NCBI GenBank assembly: GCA_005880395.1
Contig: VBHQ01000162.1
Coordinates: 1-33,828, forward strand
Length of the DNA: 33,828 bases
Direction of reading: 5' to 3'
Source of the DNA: Chloroflexota bacterium
GTDB taxonomy: Bacteria > Chloroflexota > Dormibacteria > CF-121
Shown here: positions 15,715 to 24,309 of the stretch, one piece after another
Numbering within the stretch: position 1 is the first letter of the stretch
Layout: each line of letters opens with the position of its first letter
Notes under the pieces: generated by a model
What the model was told of the DNA's origin: nothing
Databases searched by the model: none
Seen by the model: the letters and a program-made list of their open reading frames with translations, nothing else
Program-made: the position numbers and the translations under genes

Positions 15715-16277
15715 GGCGTCCTCCCGCGCTCGCGCCCGGCGCGATTCAACGCCCGAAACTGCAGGACCTTGACGTTGGTCTCCGTGAGGCTCAGCTCCTG
15801 GGCCGTCTCCCTGACGGAATAGCCCTTGAGGAATCGCAGCTCGAGCACTCGACGGTAACTCTCGGGAAGCGTAGCCATCAGGGCATCGACCCGCTGGATC
15901 GCCTCCGGATTCTCTCGCGCGGCCAGCGGCTTGCTGACGTCCTCTTCGAGCTCAGCGATGTCCTCGGCGTAATAGTGCCGCCAGTGATCGGCCAGCGTCG
16001 TCTGCGCCACGCGGTAAAGCCAGCTGCGCAGCTCGGGGACCGAGACGTCGCTGCGCATGCCATTGATTGCCTTCATAAAGACCTGGGCGGTGAGATCCTC
16101 CGCGTCCGGCCGGTTGCCGACTCGGCTGTAGATGTACTGGTAGATCGCGGTGACATGCGTTTGATACGCCCAGGTGAGGTGGTCCTGGTCTTTGGTCGTG
16201 TCCGGCTGGCGCAGCGGCACGACCTTTCCCGGGGAAGCGAACGTCGTCGCGGCGGCGGTCGACTCATCCTCACGCAT
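15711..16277 (-). CDS. ECF-type sigma-70 family RNA polymerase sigma factor
   Basis: This 188-aa sigma factor has only regions 2 and 4, as in ECF factors. Region 2 is YIYSRVGNRPDAEDLTAQVFMKAI with RSWLYRVAQTTLADHWR; region 4 is LPESYRRVLELRFLKGYSVRETAQELSLTETNVKVL, the helix-turn-helix that reads the -35 box. The first 30 residues are a polar extension. It directs core polymerase to a small regulon, usually held by an anti-sigma factor encoded next to it. Here the coupled downstream gene encodes a Rieske protein and no classical anti-sigma gene is present. Upstream on the minus strand are TATAAC and a large inverted repeat shared with the divergent trxB, suggesting joint control. Confidence 0.93.
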   Translation of the reverse strand: MREDESTAAATTFASPGKVVPLRQPDTTKDQDHLTWAYQTHVTAIYQYIYSRVGNRPDAEDLTAQVFMKAINGMRSDVSVPELRSWLYRVAQTTLADHWRHYYAEDIAELEEDVSKPLAARENPEAIQRVDALMATLPESYRRVLELRFLKGYSVRETAQELSLTETNVKVLQFRALNRAGRERGRTP

Positions 16278-16306
16278 CCGCTTCCGCAGTTATATACCGG
16301 CGGAGG

Positions 16307-16355
16307 TTACAGCGGGTGACTGGCATTTAACCGCATTCCAGCCACTCCGCTGTAA
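16307..16355. repeat. Inverted repeat between sigma factor and trxB
   Basis: Left arm TTACAGCGG-GTGACTGG (16307-16323) pairs with right arm CCAGCCACTCCGCTGTAA (16338-16355), with one bulged base and one mismatch around a 14-nt loop. The outer 9 bp are perfect. No U-tract follows on either strand, so it is not a terminator. It lies next to the -10 region of the sigma gene and directly abuts a TTGAGG -35 box of trxB, so a regulatory site is more likely. Confidence 0.7.
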
Positions 16356-16384
16356 TTGAGGAAGGTTGAAGCTGGGAATACTTT
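16356..16384 (+). promoter_or_regulatory. trxB promoter
   Basis: TTGAGG (16356-16361) is followed after 17 nt by TACTTT (16379-16384). The -10 match is modest. The predicted start near 16391 excludes the TTG at 16366 used by the ORF track and leaves ATG 16408 or 16426. Confidence 0.45.
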
Positions 16385-16425
16385 CTTATGGAAAGGCCTT
16401 GGATAACATGGGAGCCGCGCAAGCA

Positions 16426-17424
16426 ATGGAAAACCATCACCAGTACGACATCGCCATCATTGGCGGTGGTCCGGCGGGATTGACGGCCGCCCTGTACGCC
16501 GGGCGGGCTCGGGTCAAGACCGTGCTGCTGGAGCGCGGAGCGCCAGGCGGGCAGCTGCTCAACACCGAGGCGATCGAGGACTATCCAGGCTTCGACCATA
16601 TCACCGGGACGGAACTTGCCCAGCGGATGGCCGACCAGGCGGTCAAGTTTGGCGTCGAGCTGAAGACGGCCAACGTCACCTCGATCCGGCGCGAGGGCGG
16701 CAAGAAAGTCATCCAGACCGATGACGGCTCGTTCCTCGCCGACTTCGTGATCCTGACCGCCGGCGGCGAGCCGAAGAAGCTCGGCATTCCCGGTGAAAAG
16801 GAATTCCAGGGCAGGGGCGTTTCGCAGTGCGCCGTATGTGATGGGGCCTTCTTCAAAGAGGAAGAAGTGGCCGTGATCGGCGGGGGCGACGCGGCACTCG
16901 AGGAGGGCGTCTTCCTGACCCGCTACGTAAAGAAGGTGTACCTCATCCACCGGCGCAGTCAGTTCCGCGCCCAGGCCATCCTCGTCGAGGCGGCCAAGAA
17001 GAACGCGAAAGTCGAGATGGTCCTCAACACCGTCGTCACCGAAATCCGTGGCGGCGACGGGCAGGTGCGCGAGGTCGTCCTCAAAGACGTTGACTCCGGC
17101 CAGATGCGAACGCTTCCGGTGACCGGCGTCTTTGTCTTCATCGGCTTCCAGCCGAACGTGCAGTTCTTCGACCATCGCGAGCACCTGGAGCATGACCCGC
17201 TCGGATTCCTGGTCACCGACTCGACCATGCAGACCAGCTTGCCTGGGGTTTACGCAGCCGGCGACGTGCGGGCGCAGCTGACCCGGCAGATCACCACCGC
17301 GGTCGGCGATGCCACGACTGCGGCCATCGACGCCGTCAAGAAGCTCGAAGCCAAAAAGCACGAGGCGACTCCCATCCCCGTTGACCTCTACGGTCCAACG
17401 CGCCCCGACCTCATCGTCGGGTAA
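16426..17424 (+). CDS. trxB: Thioredoxin-disulfide reductase
   Basis: This FAD/NADPH flavoprotein reduces thioredoxin. It has the FAD motif YDIAIIGGGPAGLTAALYAGRA, GQLLNTEAIEDYPGF, the redox-active CAVC (C135/C138), the NADPH motif VIGGGDAALEEGVFLTRY with HRRSQFRA, and the second FAD motif GVYAAGDVRAQLTRQ. Length from ATG 16426 is 332 aa, normal for the family, and MENHHQYDIAII is the expected N-terminus; ATG 16408 is also possible. No thioredoxin gene is adjacent. It is divergent from the sigma/Rieske pair across a long inverted repeat, which makes it a likely target of that pair (inferred). It is cytoplasmic. Confidence 0.95.
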   Translation: MENHHQYDIAIIGGGPAGLTAALYAGRARVKTVLLERGAPGGQLLNTEAIEDYPGFDHITGTELAQRMADQAVKFGVELKTANVTSIRREGGKKVIQTDDGSFLADFVILTAGGEPKKLGIPGEKEFQGRGVSQCAVCDGAFFKEEEVAVIGGGDAALEEGVFLTRYVKKVYLIHRRSQFRAQAILVEAAKKNAKVEMVLNTVVTEIRGGDGQVREVVLKDVDSGQMRTLPVTGVFVFIGFQPNVQFFDHREHLEHDPLGFLVTDSTMQTSLPGVYAAGDVRAQLTRQITTAVGDATTAAIDAVKKLEAKKHEATPIPVDLYGPTRPDLIVG

Positions 17425-18872
17425 CCGACGCCGCCTCTGGGCGGCGATCGTTTTCGTTTTCCTTGGCGCGCTGGCGCTCCGGCTCTGGGGCATTAACTTC
17501 GGCCTCCCCGCCCTCTACCGTCCTGACGAAGACGTCCTCGTCGGACGGGCGATGGGAATCTTGCGCGGCGTCCTCGATCCGCACTTTGCCAACTGGCCCC
17601 ACCTCTACTTCAACCTGTCGGCAGCCTGGCTTGCCCTGCTTCGCCTTCCGGGATTGGTTTCTGGCCAGGCCTCGGGCTATCTCGGGGTGCGGATCCTCGA
17701 CGCGCTCCTGGGAAGCGTTACGGTCGTCGTCGCCTTTGTTTTCGGACGGCGTGCCTACGGCGCGCTGGCCGGCTTCTTCGCCGCGGTCACGACCGCCGTC
17801 GCCTTCCTCCATGTCCGCGATAGCCATTTCGGCACCGTGGACATCCCGCTCACGCTCGCCATTATCGGCGGGCTGTACGTCGCCTATCGCGGGCTGGCCA
17901 TGCGTGGCTGGCGGACGCTGGTGCTGAACGGGTTTCTGCTCGGAATCGCGACGAGTCTCAAGTACAACGGAGGCCTTTTGATCAGCGGCATCGCCGCCGC
18001 CGAGATCGTTCGCGCGCGGGCGCAAGAGACTGGCGCCCTGGTCGTGGTCCGGCGGCTGGCGATCATCGGGGTGATCGGCGTGGCGACGCTGATCGTGACC
18101 TCGCCTTTCCTGTTGCTGGATCCGTCGAACACCGGGCGGGGACTCGGCTACATCTTTTATCACCTCGAGGAACCAACGGCACCGGCGATTGGCTGGGTCG
18201 AGCTCAGCCGTGCCCTCTGGTTCGGCATCGATCCGGCGCTGGTGGTGGCTGGCATTGCCGGCGTGCTGTTGGCGGCCTGGCGGCGCGAGCCCGCGGACTG
18301 GATCCTGCTCACCTTCATCGGCACCTATGATCATCGCGGCCCTCCCATCGCTTGTCCACGATGTGCGCTACGACTTGCTGATCCAGCAAACCGATACCAG
18401 GACGCTTGCCTTCGACTGGCTGGCCCAGCATGTGGCGACCGGGAGCCGCGCCGCCGTCCCGTACATGGCTGGACCTGCGCATGACCAGGCGATGATCGAC
18501 AGCGGCGAACACAGTCACGGCGCGACGGATCCCTACGTGGCGAGCTTCCTCGACAGCCGGCTGGAAACGCAGTACACCATCCACGAGTTGACCGACGGGG
18601 ATTTGAGGCTGGCATCGCTGGACGGGTTCCGCCGGGAAGGCGTCCAGTACGTCGTCATCGGCTACCAGAGACCCGGAACTGGTTGCCGGGTCAGCAGCCG
18701 CCTCGAGCGGCTGCTCCAGCAGCAGGCGCGGCTGGTTGCCAGCTTCTCGCCCACCGCCGGATGCCCGGTCAGCGTCTTCGATCCGATCGATACCTATTAC
18801 GTCCCGCTGGCCGGATACAGCGGCTGGCTTCGCCCTGGGCCTCCCCTCCGGATCTACCAACTGCCGGGCTGA
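17381..18872 (+). pseudogene. Broken GT-C (PMT/GT39-type) membrane glycosyltransferase
   Basis: The N-terminal frame encodes a polytopic enzyme of the PMT_2/ArnT type: a first membrane helix, then FGLPALYRPDEDVLVGRA with the acidic pair expected in the first external loop, and many hydrophobic helices to DWILLTFIGT. Near 18325-18332 the sequence jumps frame; the second frame resumes with MIIAALPSLVHDVRYDLLI, DTRTLAFDWL and a soluble C-terminal domain ending QLPG at 18872. In intact homologues, several membrane helices usually lie between these points, so this is a deletion plus frameshift, not a single-base slip. The start is uncertain: TTG 17381 overlaps trxB by 44 nt, ATG 17309 by more. It may be a true pseudogene or an assembly collapse. 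Confidence 0.75.
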
Positions 18873-18887
18873 ATGCAAATCAACCAC

Positions 18888-18917
18888 TTGGCCGCGGACA
18901 AAAGTGGCCTCTATAGT
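18888..18917 (+). promoter_or_regulatory. Promoter of the zinc-ribbon gene (leaderless)
   Basis: TTGGCC (18888-18893), an 18-nt spacer and TATAGT (18912-18917, five of six consensus positions) are followed by 8 nt and the GTG at 18926. This is one of the best promoters in the window, and its predicted start site falls on the start codon. Confidence 0.55.
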
Positions 18918-18925
18918 GGAATCGA

Positions 18926-19252
18926 GTGAATCTGATCGCGCTGATCAAAGAGCGGGCGAAGTATTACAAGTGCCTGGCGTGCTCACAGGCGCTGGCCGAT
19001 TGCGACGTCAAGCTCCTCAACGAGGCGGACGCGCACTGTACCGTCGAGGTCACCTGCGCCAAGTGCGGCGTCAGCTTCGTCGCGGTGCTGCTCCTCAAAA
19101 AGGCGAAGCATCCCGATGGCCTTCCCAAGGCGGCGAGTGAGGGACCGATCAGCAGCGACGAGCTGCTCGACGTCCATGAACATCTCAGCCGATTCAACGG
19201 CTCATTCCACGAGCTGGTGCGCTGGCGTTCACCGCGCCGGCGATCCGTGTAG
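18926..19252 (+). CDS. Zinc-ribbon protein, unknown function
   Basis: This 108-aa protein has two CxxC knuckles, C16-L-A-C19 and C44-A-K-C47, which should bind one zinc ion in a ribbon fold; C26 and C38 are extra. The second half has a hydrophilic linker and a conserved-looking acidic stretch, GPISSDELLDVHEHLSRFNG. It is probably cytoplasmic and nucleic-acid or protein binding, but no named family is recognised. It has its own leaderless promoter and lies 52 nt before nifS, which also has its own -10 box. The start GTG 18926 is fixed by the promoter. Confidence 0.75.
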   Translation: MNLIALIKERAKYYKCLACSQALADCDVKLLNEADAHCTVEVTCAKCGVSFVAVLLLKKAKHPDGLPKAASEGPISSDELLDVHEHLSRFNGSFHELVRWRSPRRRSV

Positions 19253-19291
19253 CCGGGCGCCCACCTCGTCGGTGACCGCCGGATCGCGCCA

Positions 19292-19297
19292 TAGAAT
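19292..19297 (+). promoter_or_regulatory. -10 box of the cysteine desulfurase gene (leaderless)
   Basis: TAGAAT (five of six consensus positions) lies 7 nt before GTG 19305. The upstream ATG 19296 overlaps the box, so GTG 19305 is the likely start. Confidence 0.5.
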
Positions 19298-19304
19298 GGT
19301 GCCG

Positions 19305-20462
19305 GTGGTTTACCTCGATCATTCGGCGACCACGCCGCTGGATCCCGAAGTCCTACAGGCGATGATGCCGTATCTGACCGATGAGTTTGGCAACGCCTCG
19401 AGCGTCTATGGACTCGGCCAGCGCGCCCGACAGGCAATCGACGAGGCGCGCGACCAGGTGGCCGTCTTCTACGGGATTCCAGCCAAAGAAGTGATCTTCA
19501 CCTCCGGCGGCACCGAAGGCGACAATCTTGCGCTGCGCGGCGTCGCGTCCCGCAACGCCGACCGCGGCAAGCACATCGTTATTTCGTCGATCGAGCACGA
19601 CGCGGTGCTGCGCTCAGCGGAGGCGCTGGAGCACGATGGCTTCGAGGTGACCCGTTTGCCGGTCGATCGCGAGGGTGTGGTTCGACCCGGAGTCTTACGG
19701 GCGGCGCTTCGCCCCGACACCATCCTCGTCAGCATCATGCACGCCAACAATGAGATCGGCACGATCGAGCCGATTGCTGACCTGGTCAGGGTCACGCGCG
19801 AGCACAGCGCCGCGTATTTCCACACCGACGCGGTGCAGTCAACGGGAAAGATTCCAACCGGCGTCGACGACCTGGGGGTCGACCTGCTGTCGATGTCCGC
19901 CCACAAGCTGCATGGCCCCAAAGGGGTCGGCTGCCTGATCGTGCGCACCGGCGTCCGGATCGAGCCACAAATCCTGGGCGGCGGTCATGAGCGGAACCGC
20001 CGCGCCGGCACCGAGAACGTCGCCGGCATTGTCGGGTTAACCGCCGCGCTGCGCATCGCTCGCCGCGACTGGGATCAGAACACGGCGCAGCTGACGGCGC
20101 TTCGGAACCGCCTGATCGAAGGGATCCTGGCGACGATTCCAGGAACCGCGCTCACCGGACACCCAACAGACCGGCTGCCCCACCATGCGAGCTTTCTTTT
20201 CGAAGGCGTCGAAGGGGAATCGTTGCTGCTCCAATTGGACATGGAGGGGATCGCCGCCTCTTCCGGCTCGGCGTGTACGTCCGGTTCGCTTGAACCGAGC
20301 CACGTCATCCTCGCCCTCGGCTATCCGCGGGAGCGTGCCCTTGGAAGCCTGCGGCTCTCGGTTGGCAAGGGAAATACCAACGCCGACGTCGATCTTCTGC
20401 TCGACCGGCTGCCAACCATGGTTAGCCGATTGCGGACGATGGCGCCGATCTCCGCCGCTTGA
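19305..20462 (+). CDS. Cysteine desulfurase, NifS/IscS family
   Basis: This PLP enzyme takes sulfur from cysteine as a persulfide for Fe-S cluster or tRNA thiolation pathways. It has the typical start MVYLDHSATTPLDPEV, FTSGGTEGDNLAL, HANNEIGTIEPI, PLP lysine K201 in SAHKLHGPKG, and catalytic C324 in SSGSACTSG. Length from GTG 19305 is 385 aa. The ORF track start at 19116 lies inside the preceding gene and is too long. No iscU or mnmA lies next to it here, so its sulfur acceptor is unknown. It is followed after 9 nt by the DUF2203 gene, probably co-transcribed. Confidence 0.94.
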   Translation: MVYLDHSATTPLDPEVLQAMMPYLTDEFGNASSVYGLGQRARQAIDEARDQVAVFYGIPAKEVIFTSGGTEGDNLALRGVASRNADRGKHIVISSIEHDAVLRSAEALEHDGFEVTRLPVDREGVVRPGVLRAALRPDTILVSIMHANNEIGTIEPIADLVRVTREHSAAYFHTDAVQSTGKIPTGVDDLGVDLLSMSAHKLHGPKGVGCLIVRTGVRIEPQILGGGHERNRRAGTENVAGIVGLTAALRIARRDWDQNTAQLTALRNRLIEGILATIPGTALTGHPTDRLPHHASFLFEGVEGESLLLQLDMEGIAASSGSACTSGSLEPSHVILALGYPRERALGSLRLSVGKGNTNADVDLLLDRLPTMVSRLRTMAPISAA

Positions 20463-20471
20463 GCACCGGCC

Positions 20472-20846
20472 ATGCCCGAGAAGTTTTACAGCGTCGCAGA
20501 GGCGAACGCCCTGATTCCCAGCCTCCGTAGCCTCCTACCGCGGATTCGCGAGACGCAGCAGGCGCTGGCGCAGGATAAAACCCTGGCACGAGTTCGAGAA
20601 AAGGCCGCGCACAACGGCGGCGGCCAACCGGGTCGGCACCTCAGCGAGATGACGCGAACGCTGGAACAGGATCTCCATCAGTTAGAGGAGTGGGGTATCG
20701 TGCTGCGCGATCCACACATCGGCCTCATCGATTTTTTCCATCGGCGCGAAGGGCAAACGGTCTTCCTTTGCTGGAAGCTCGATGAGTCAGCGGTCGAGTG
20801 GTGGCATCCGGTCGACACCGGGGTTGCCGGCAGACAGCGCCTCTAA
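20472..20846 (+). CDS. DUF2203-family protein
   Basis: This 124-aa cytoplasmic protein fits DUF2203: an N-terminal FYSVAEANALIPSLRSLLPRI helix, a central charged helix, and the conserved C-terminal pattern EEWGIVLRDPHIGLIDFFHRREGQTVFLCWKLDE followed by VEWWHPVDTG. Function is unknown for the family. It starts 9 nt after nifS and is likely in that operon. Its TAA stop overlaps the stop of the convergent RDD gene (CTAA). Confidence 0.88.
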   Translation: MPEKFYSVAEANALIPSLRSLLPRIRETQQALAQDKTLARVREKAAHNGGGQPGRHLSEMTRTLEQDLHQLEEWGIVLRDPHIGLIDFFHRREGQTVFLCWKLDESAVEWWHPVDTGVAGRQRL

Positions 20847-21934
20847 CCGCTCCGGAAGATGAAGCCGATGAGGAACAGCAGCACGATCAGCGATGAAATC
20901 GCGAGCGCGATGATCCCCAGCAACCGTCCGGTGTTGGCCCGGTCGGCCCCCTGCCAGGTTTCCGGTTCACGCCGAATGGCGGTCCGCGCGCGACTGCCGA
21001 AGACGATGGCGAGGACGCCGGTCGGAATGCCGATCGGTGGGAACCATGCAAAGACGAGCGAGGTAATTCCCCAGGCCATGGCTTGGCCGGCGTGCCGGTG
21101 CATCGCCCGGGCCGGTGAAACGCCCTCGCGTTCAGCCAACAGATCGAGCGCGGCCAGCGGCCCGCCTGAAGCAACGACGTCGGGCAAGGCGGCGCGCAAC
21201 GCCGGCTCGGCGCTCTTCGCCAGCGCCTGACGGCGAAAGGCCGGCAGCCCTTCTCGCCGGGCCGCGTAGGCGACCACGAGGCGGCGCAGCGCCGGATCGA
21301 TCGGGCGGTCGAGTGGCATGGGGACACCTGCGGCGCTTGCCGTTTGGTCCACCTCGACGGTCGGCGGGGGCGCCCAGATCGAGGCGGGCGTGGGCGGCGG
21401 CTCGACTGGGGCTTGTGCACTGCCGCTGCCCAGGTCATACAGGTTGATCCGCTCGCGATCGCGAACGACCAGCGTGCCGGCGGCAAAATCGCCGAGCCGC
21501 TTCGCCCGCCGGTTGGCGAACATGACCACGATGCCCACCGCGTAGAGGACGGGCAGGAAATCGACCACCCGCACCAGGTTGCGAGTGACCGCCTGGCCGG
21601 TCGTCAGGGGCTCGCCCTGGTCACCGACCACCCGCAGTCGCACCGCGCGCTTGCCCACGGTTTGCCCATTCATCGCCGCCTCGCTGATCATGAAATAGCC
21701 CGCGAGCAGGACGAAGGTAAGGATCAGCTCGACGAGCAGGGCTAACTCCCCGGCATTGAAAAGCCCGGCGAGTGATGCGGCAAGGATCGTGATCACGAGC
21801 TGGATCAGGCCAATCGCCACCACGTCGAGGACCTGGGCCAGGAAGCGGCTGCCAATCCCCGCGGTCTCGTACTGAAACGCCACCCGTTCCGGGGTCGAAA
21901 CGACCAGGTCCTCGGAAGCGTCGGGAGGCTGCAT
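20843..21934 (-). CDS. RDD-family membrane protein with C-terminal DUF4190-like domain
   Basis: The N-terminal 160 residues have the RDD signature: [24 protein letters not shown] as the first helix, then [22 protein letters not shown], and a basic loop [18 protein letters not shown] Pro-rich linker follows, then a helical cytoplasmic domain. A C-terminal two-helix unit, [35 protein letters not shown], resembles DUF4190. Length is 363 aa. RDD proteins are membrane proteins of largely unknown role, with transport proposed for some. It is divergent from spoIIM, a conserved partnership with DUF58/MoxR loci. A TAGACT -10 box lies 6 nt before the ATG. Confidence 0.85.
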   Translation of the reverse strand: MQPPDASEDLVVSTPERVAFQYETAGIGSRFLAQVLDVVAIGLIQLVITILAASLAGLFNAGELALLVELILTFVLLAGYFMISEAAMNGQTVGKRAVRLRVVGDQGEPLTTGQAVTRNLVRVVDFLPVLYAVGIVVMFANRRAKRLGDFAAGTLVVRDRERINLYDLGSGSAQAPVEPPPTPASIWAPPPTVEVDQTASAAGVPMPLDRPIDPALRRLVVAYAARREGLPAFRRQALAKSAEPALRAALPDVVASGGPLAALDLLAEREGVSPARAMHRHAGQAMAWGITSLVFAWFPPIGIPTGVLAIVFGSRARTAIRREPETWQGADRANTGRLLGIIALAISSLIVLLFLIGFIFRSG

Positions 21935-21940
21935 GCCCGC

Positions 21941-21946
21941 AGTCTA
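21941..21946 (-). promoter_or_regulatory. -10 box of the RDD gene (leaderless)
   Basis: Read on the minus strand, TAGACT lies 6 nt before ATG 21934. No ribosome-binding site lies between them. Confidence 0.45.
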
Positions 21947-22014
21947 ACGAGGGATTCTCGAGTCGCCGTCGCAGGGATGCGACAGCCCTGGAAGGGGGTA
22001 GCGCCGTGCTCCGT

Positions 22015-22020
22015 CATGAT
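22015..22020 (+). promoter_or_regulatory. -10 box candidate for the SpoIIM-like gene (leaderless)
   Basis: CATGAT lies 6 nt before ATG 22027. It lacks the first consensus T but has the spacing seen elsewhere in the window. Confidence 0.35.
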
Positions 22021-22026
22021 GGGCCC

Positions 22027-23016
22027 ATGCGCGCGGATGAATTCGTCACCCGCCGCCGGCCCGAATGGGACCGGCTGGAGAAACTCCTGGCGCGGGCGGG
22101 GACCGGGCGCATCGGCGGCCTCCGTCCCACCGAGGTGCTTTCCCTGGCGGGACTGTACCGGCGGGCGACAGCCGACCTGGCGCGGGCCAAACGGGATTGG
22201 CCGACCGAACCAGTGGCCGCGTACTTGAACGGCCTGGTCGCTCGTGGTCATGCCGCCGTATACCGGGGAGGCGGGAATGCGATCGAACGGCTCGCTTTCT
22301 TCTATCGACGCACGTTGCCGCAGACGTATCGAGCCGCGGCCCCATACCTGATCGCGTCCGCGCTGTTGCTCTTCGGCCCGGCCGTGCTTGCCTTCATCGC
22401 GATCACCCTCGACCCTTCGCTCGCCTACGCGCTCGTCCCACCGCAGTTGGTGCAATTGATCCATAGCCATCATCTCTGGACGCAGATCCCCGAGTCAGAG
22501 CGGCCCCTGATGTCGGGCGTGATCATGACGAACAACATCGGCGTCTCGATGCTGGCCTTCGCCTTTGGCGTGCTGCTCGCGCTGCCAACCATCTACGTGC
22601 TGATCACGAACGGCATTCAGCTCGGCGCATTGCTCGGGCTCACCAACGCCTACGGAATCGCTCCCGGGCTGATCGACTTTGTCATCGCCCACGGCGTGAT
22701 CGAGCTGTCGGTGGTCGTCGCGGCCGGGGCTTCTGGCCTGATGCTGGGGTGGGCCCTCTTACTCCCCGGGGCCTATCGACGACGCGATGCGCTCGTGCTC
22801 GCGGCGCGGCGGGCCGTCATCATCCTCGCCGGCATGGCACCGATGCTGGTAATTGCCGGGATCATCGAGGGCAACCTGAGCCCCTCCGGGGCTCCCACCA
22901 TCATCAAGGTCGTCGTCGGCGTCGGCAGTGGCGTACTGCTCTACAGTTACCTGCTGTTCAGCGGGCGCCCGTCCGGGGAGGCTCAGAGCAGCGCGCGCTC
23001 CTTCAACTCGAGGTAG
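22027..23016 (+). CDS. SpoIIM-family (stage II sporulation protein M-like) membrane protein
   Basis: The ATG at 22027 gives [21 protein letters not shown], the usual opening of this family; the track start at 22006 lies upstream. An 80-residue helical cytoplasmic region is followed by about five or six membrane helices, with [40 protein letters not shown] and [24 protein letters not shown] in the conserved core. Length is 329 aa. In sporulating Firmicutes SpoIIM acts in peptidoglycan remodelling; in other phyla these homologues occur with RDD, MoxR and DUF58 and have no proven role, so sporulation is not implied. Its end overlaps the DUF58 gene by 34 nt. Confidence 0.88.
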   Translation: MRADEFVTRRRPEWDRLEKLLARAGTGRIGGLRPTEVLSLAGLYRRATADLARAKRDWPTEPVAAYLNGLVARGHAAVYRGGGNAIERLAFFYRRTLPQTYRAAAPYLIASALLLFGPAVLAFIAITLDPSLAYALVPPQLVQLIHSHHLWTQIPESERPLMSGVIMTNNIGVSMLAFAFGVLLALPTIYVLITNGIQLGALLGLTNAYGIAPGLIDFVIAHGVIELSVVVAAGASGLMLGWALLLPGAYRRRDALVLAARRAVIILAGMAPMLVIAGIIEGNLSPSGAPTIIKVVVGVGSGVLLYSYLLFSGRPSGEAQSSARSFNSR

Positions 23017-24302
23017 CGCTCGACCAGCGAGGGGCTGAGCCGGCCCGCCTCCACGTCGACGCCCAGGACGCCACCCTGGCGGAGCTGCTCGAAGCTGGCA
23101 CGCCGCGCCGAGAGCAATTCCTCGGCGGCCGCCCATTCGTAGGCCCGGCCCACCGCGTCGATCGGTGCATCGCGAGCGGCGAGCAGCTCTGGGTCCGACA
23201 TCGCGACCACCATCACCAGGTGGCGCCGGCTCAACCGGACGGCATGCGCGACGAGGTCGCGGCTGGCCTCGGGATCCAGGACGTCGGTGAGCACGACGAC
23301 CAGCGAACGCCGGCTGACACGAAGGGCAAGGTGGCCGAAGGCTTCGGCAAAGTCGGGCTCGCTGTACTCCGCTTTGACGTCGTACAGGACCTTGTTGATG
23401 TGGCTCACCTGGGCGGCGCCGCGCTGGGGCGCGACAAAGCGCCGCACCGCGTCGCTGAAGGTCATGATGCCGACGCGGTCTCCCTGGCTCTGGGCCACCC
23501 AGGCCAGCAGCAGGGCGGCGTTGACCGAGTGATCGAGCTTGGTCAGCAACCCGGCAGGCGCCGTCATCAGCCGGCCGCAATCGAGCGCGAGGATCGCCTG
23601 CTGGCCTCGTTCGGCCTCCACCTCCATCGCCACTGGACTGTCGCGGCGCGCCGTCGCCTTCCAGCTGATGCGGCGAAAGTCGTCGCCCGGCAGGTACTCA
23701 CGCAAACCCGCAAACGAGGTGGTGGCGCCGGGCGGACGCGCCCGCCGCAGACCGAGCATGATGCGCATGCCTCGTCGAAGCGTGAGGTCGTAGCGTTTGA
23801 CGGCGAGGACGTCCGGATAGACGGCGGCGGCTTCGTCGGCCTTGATGCGCACCTGCCGCATGAGCCAACCACCTGGTCGCCAGCAGCGGACATCCACCGG
23901 GCCGAAGCGATAGCTGCCGCGGTGCGACGGCTCGACGGTGTACTCGGCTGTAAGCAACCCTTCTTGATCGAACGATCCGGCAATCACGCGCCGGTCCGGT
24001 CGTAGCTCGAGCGGCACATGGTCAGCGACCTCAGCAGGAAGACCCGCGGCGCCGCCATGAGCCACGAGCACCTGGATCGCCTGGATCTCGCCCAGCGAAA
24101 ACGGTTGTGGCAGGACCCGGCTGGCCGCAAAACCAGAGGCGCCCGGCAGCCGGGCGGCATCGGCGACCGCGATCCCGACCAGCACCACGTAGTACCCCAG
24201 CACCAGCAGCAAGAACGCCGGGTGGACGGTGATCAGAATGATCAGCGGGACGCCCACCAGCAAGCCGACCATCAGGCGCCGCTGCGGGACCAGCGTCAAC
24301 AC
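22983..24302 (-). CDS. DUF58-domain protein
   Basis: This 439-aa protein has two N-terminal membrane helices ([33 protein letters not shown]), a beta-rich middle, and the DUF58 signature [19 protein letters not shown]. Downstream is a von Willebrand A-like fold with [20 protein letters not shown] and [12 protein letters not shown]; the Asp of LDCGR occupies the MIDAS start, although DxSxS is degenerate. DUF58 proteins are typical partners of MoxR ATPases. Start GTG 24302 lies 7 nt after the moxR stop. It is the last gene of the minus-strand operon and overlaps SpoIIM tail-to-tail. Confidence 0.9.
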   Translation of the reverse strand: MLTLVPQRRLMVGLLVGVPLIILITVHPAFLLLVLGYYVVLVGIAVADAARLPGASGFAASRVLPQPFSLGEIQAIQVLVAHGGAAGLPAEVADHVPLELRPDRRVIAGSFDQEGLLTAEYTVEPSHRGSYRFGPVDVRCWRPGGWLMRQVRIKADEAAAVYPDVLAVKRYDLTLRRGMRIMLGLRRARPPGATTSFAGLREYLPGDDFRRISWKATARRDSPVAMEVEAERGQQAILALDCGRLMTAPAGLLTKLDHSVNAALLLAWVAQSQGDRVGIMTFSDAVRRFVAPQRGAAQVSHINKVLYDVKAEYSEPDFAEAFGHLALRVSRRSLVVVLTDVLDPEASRDLVAHAVRLSRRHLVMVVAMSDPELLAARDAPIDAVGRAYEWAAAEELLSARRASFEQLRQGGVLGVDVEAGRLSPSLVERYLELKERALL

Positions 24303-24309
24303 GGCGCCG

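Noticed and set aside
15354-16319. 321-aa plus-strand ORF across the Rieske and sigma genes
   Set aside because: It is antisense to two motif-supported genes; the translation is Arg/Pro-rich and featureless.
16307-16355. Intrinsic terminator at the inverted repeat
   Set aside because: No U-rich run follows the arms on either strand and it lies between divergent starts, not after a gene end.
16327-17493. 388-aa minus-strand ORF opposite trxB
   Set aside because: trxB has all flavoprotein motifs on the plus strand; this is its shadow.
22027-23016. Evidence for sporulation from the SpoIIM-like gene
   Set aside because: SpoIIM homologues are widespread in non-sporulating phyla with RDD/DUF58/MoxR genes, and no other sporulation gene is present.
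22749-24005. 418-aa plus-strand ORF opposite DUF58
   Set aside because: It overlaps spoIIM and DUF58, both supported by family motifs, and its own translation has no domain pattern.
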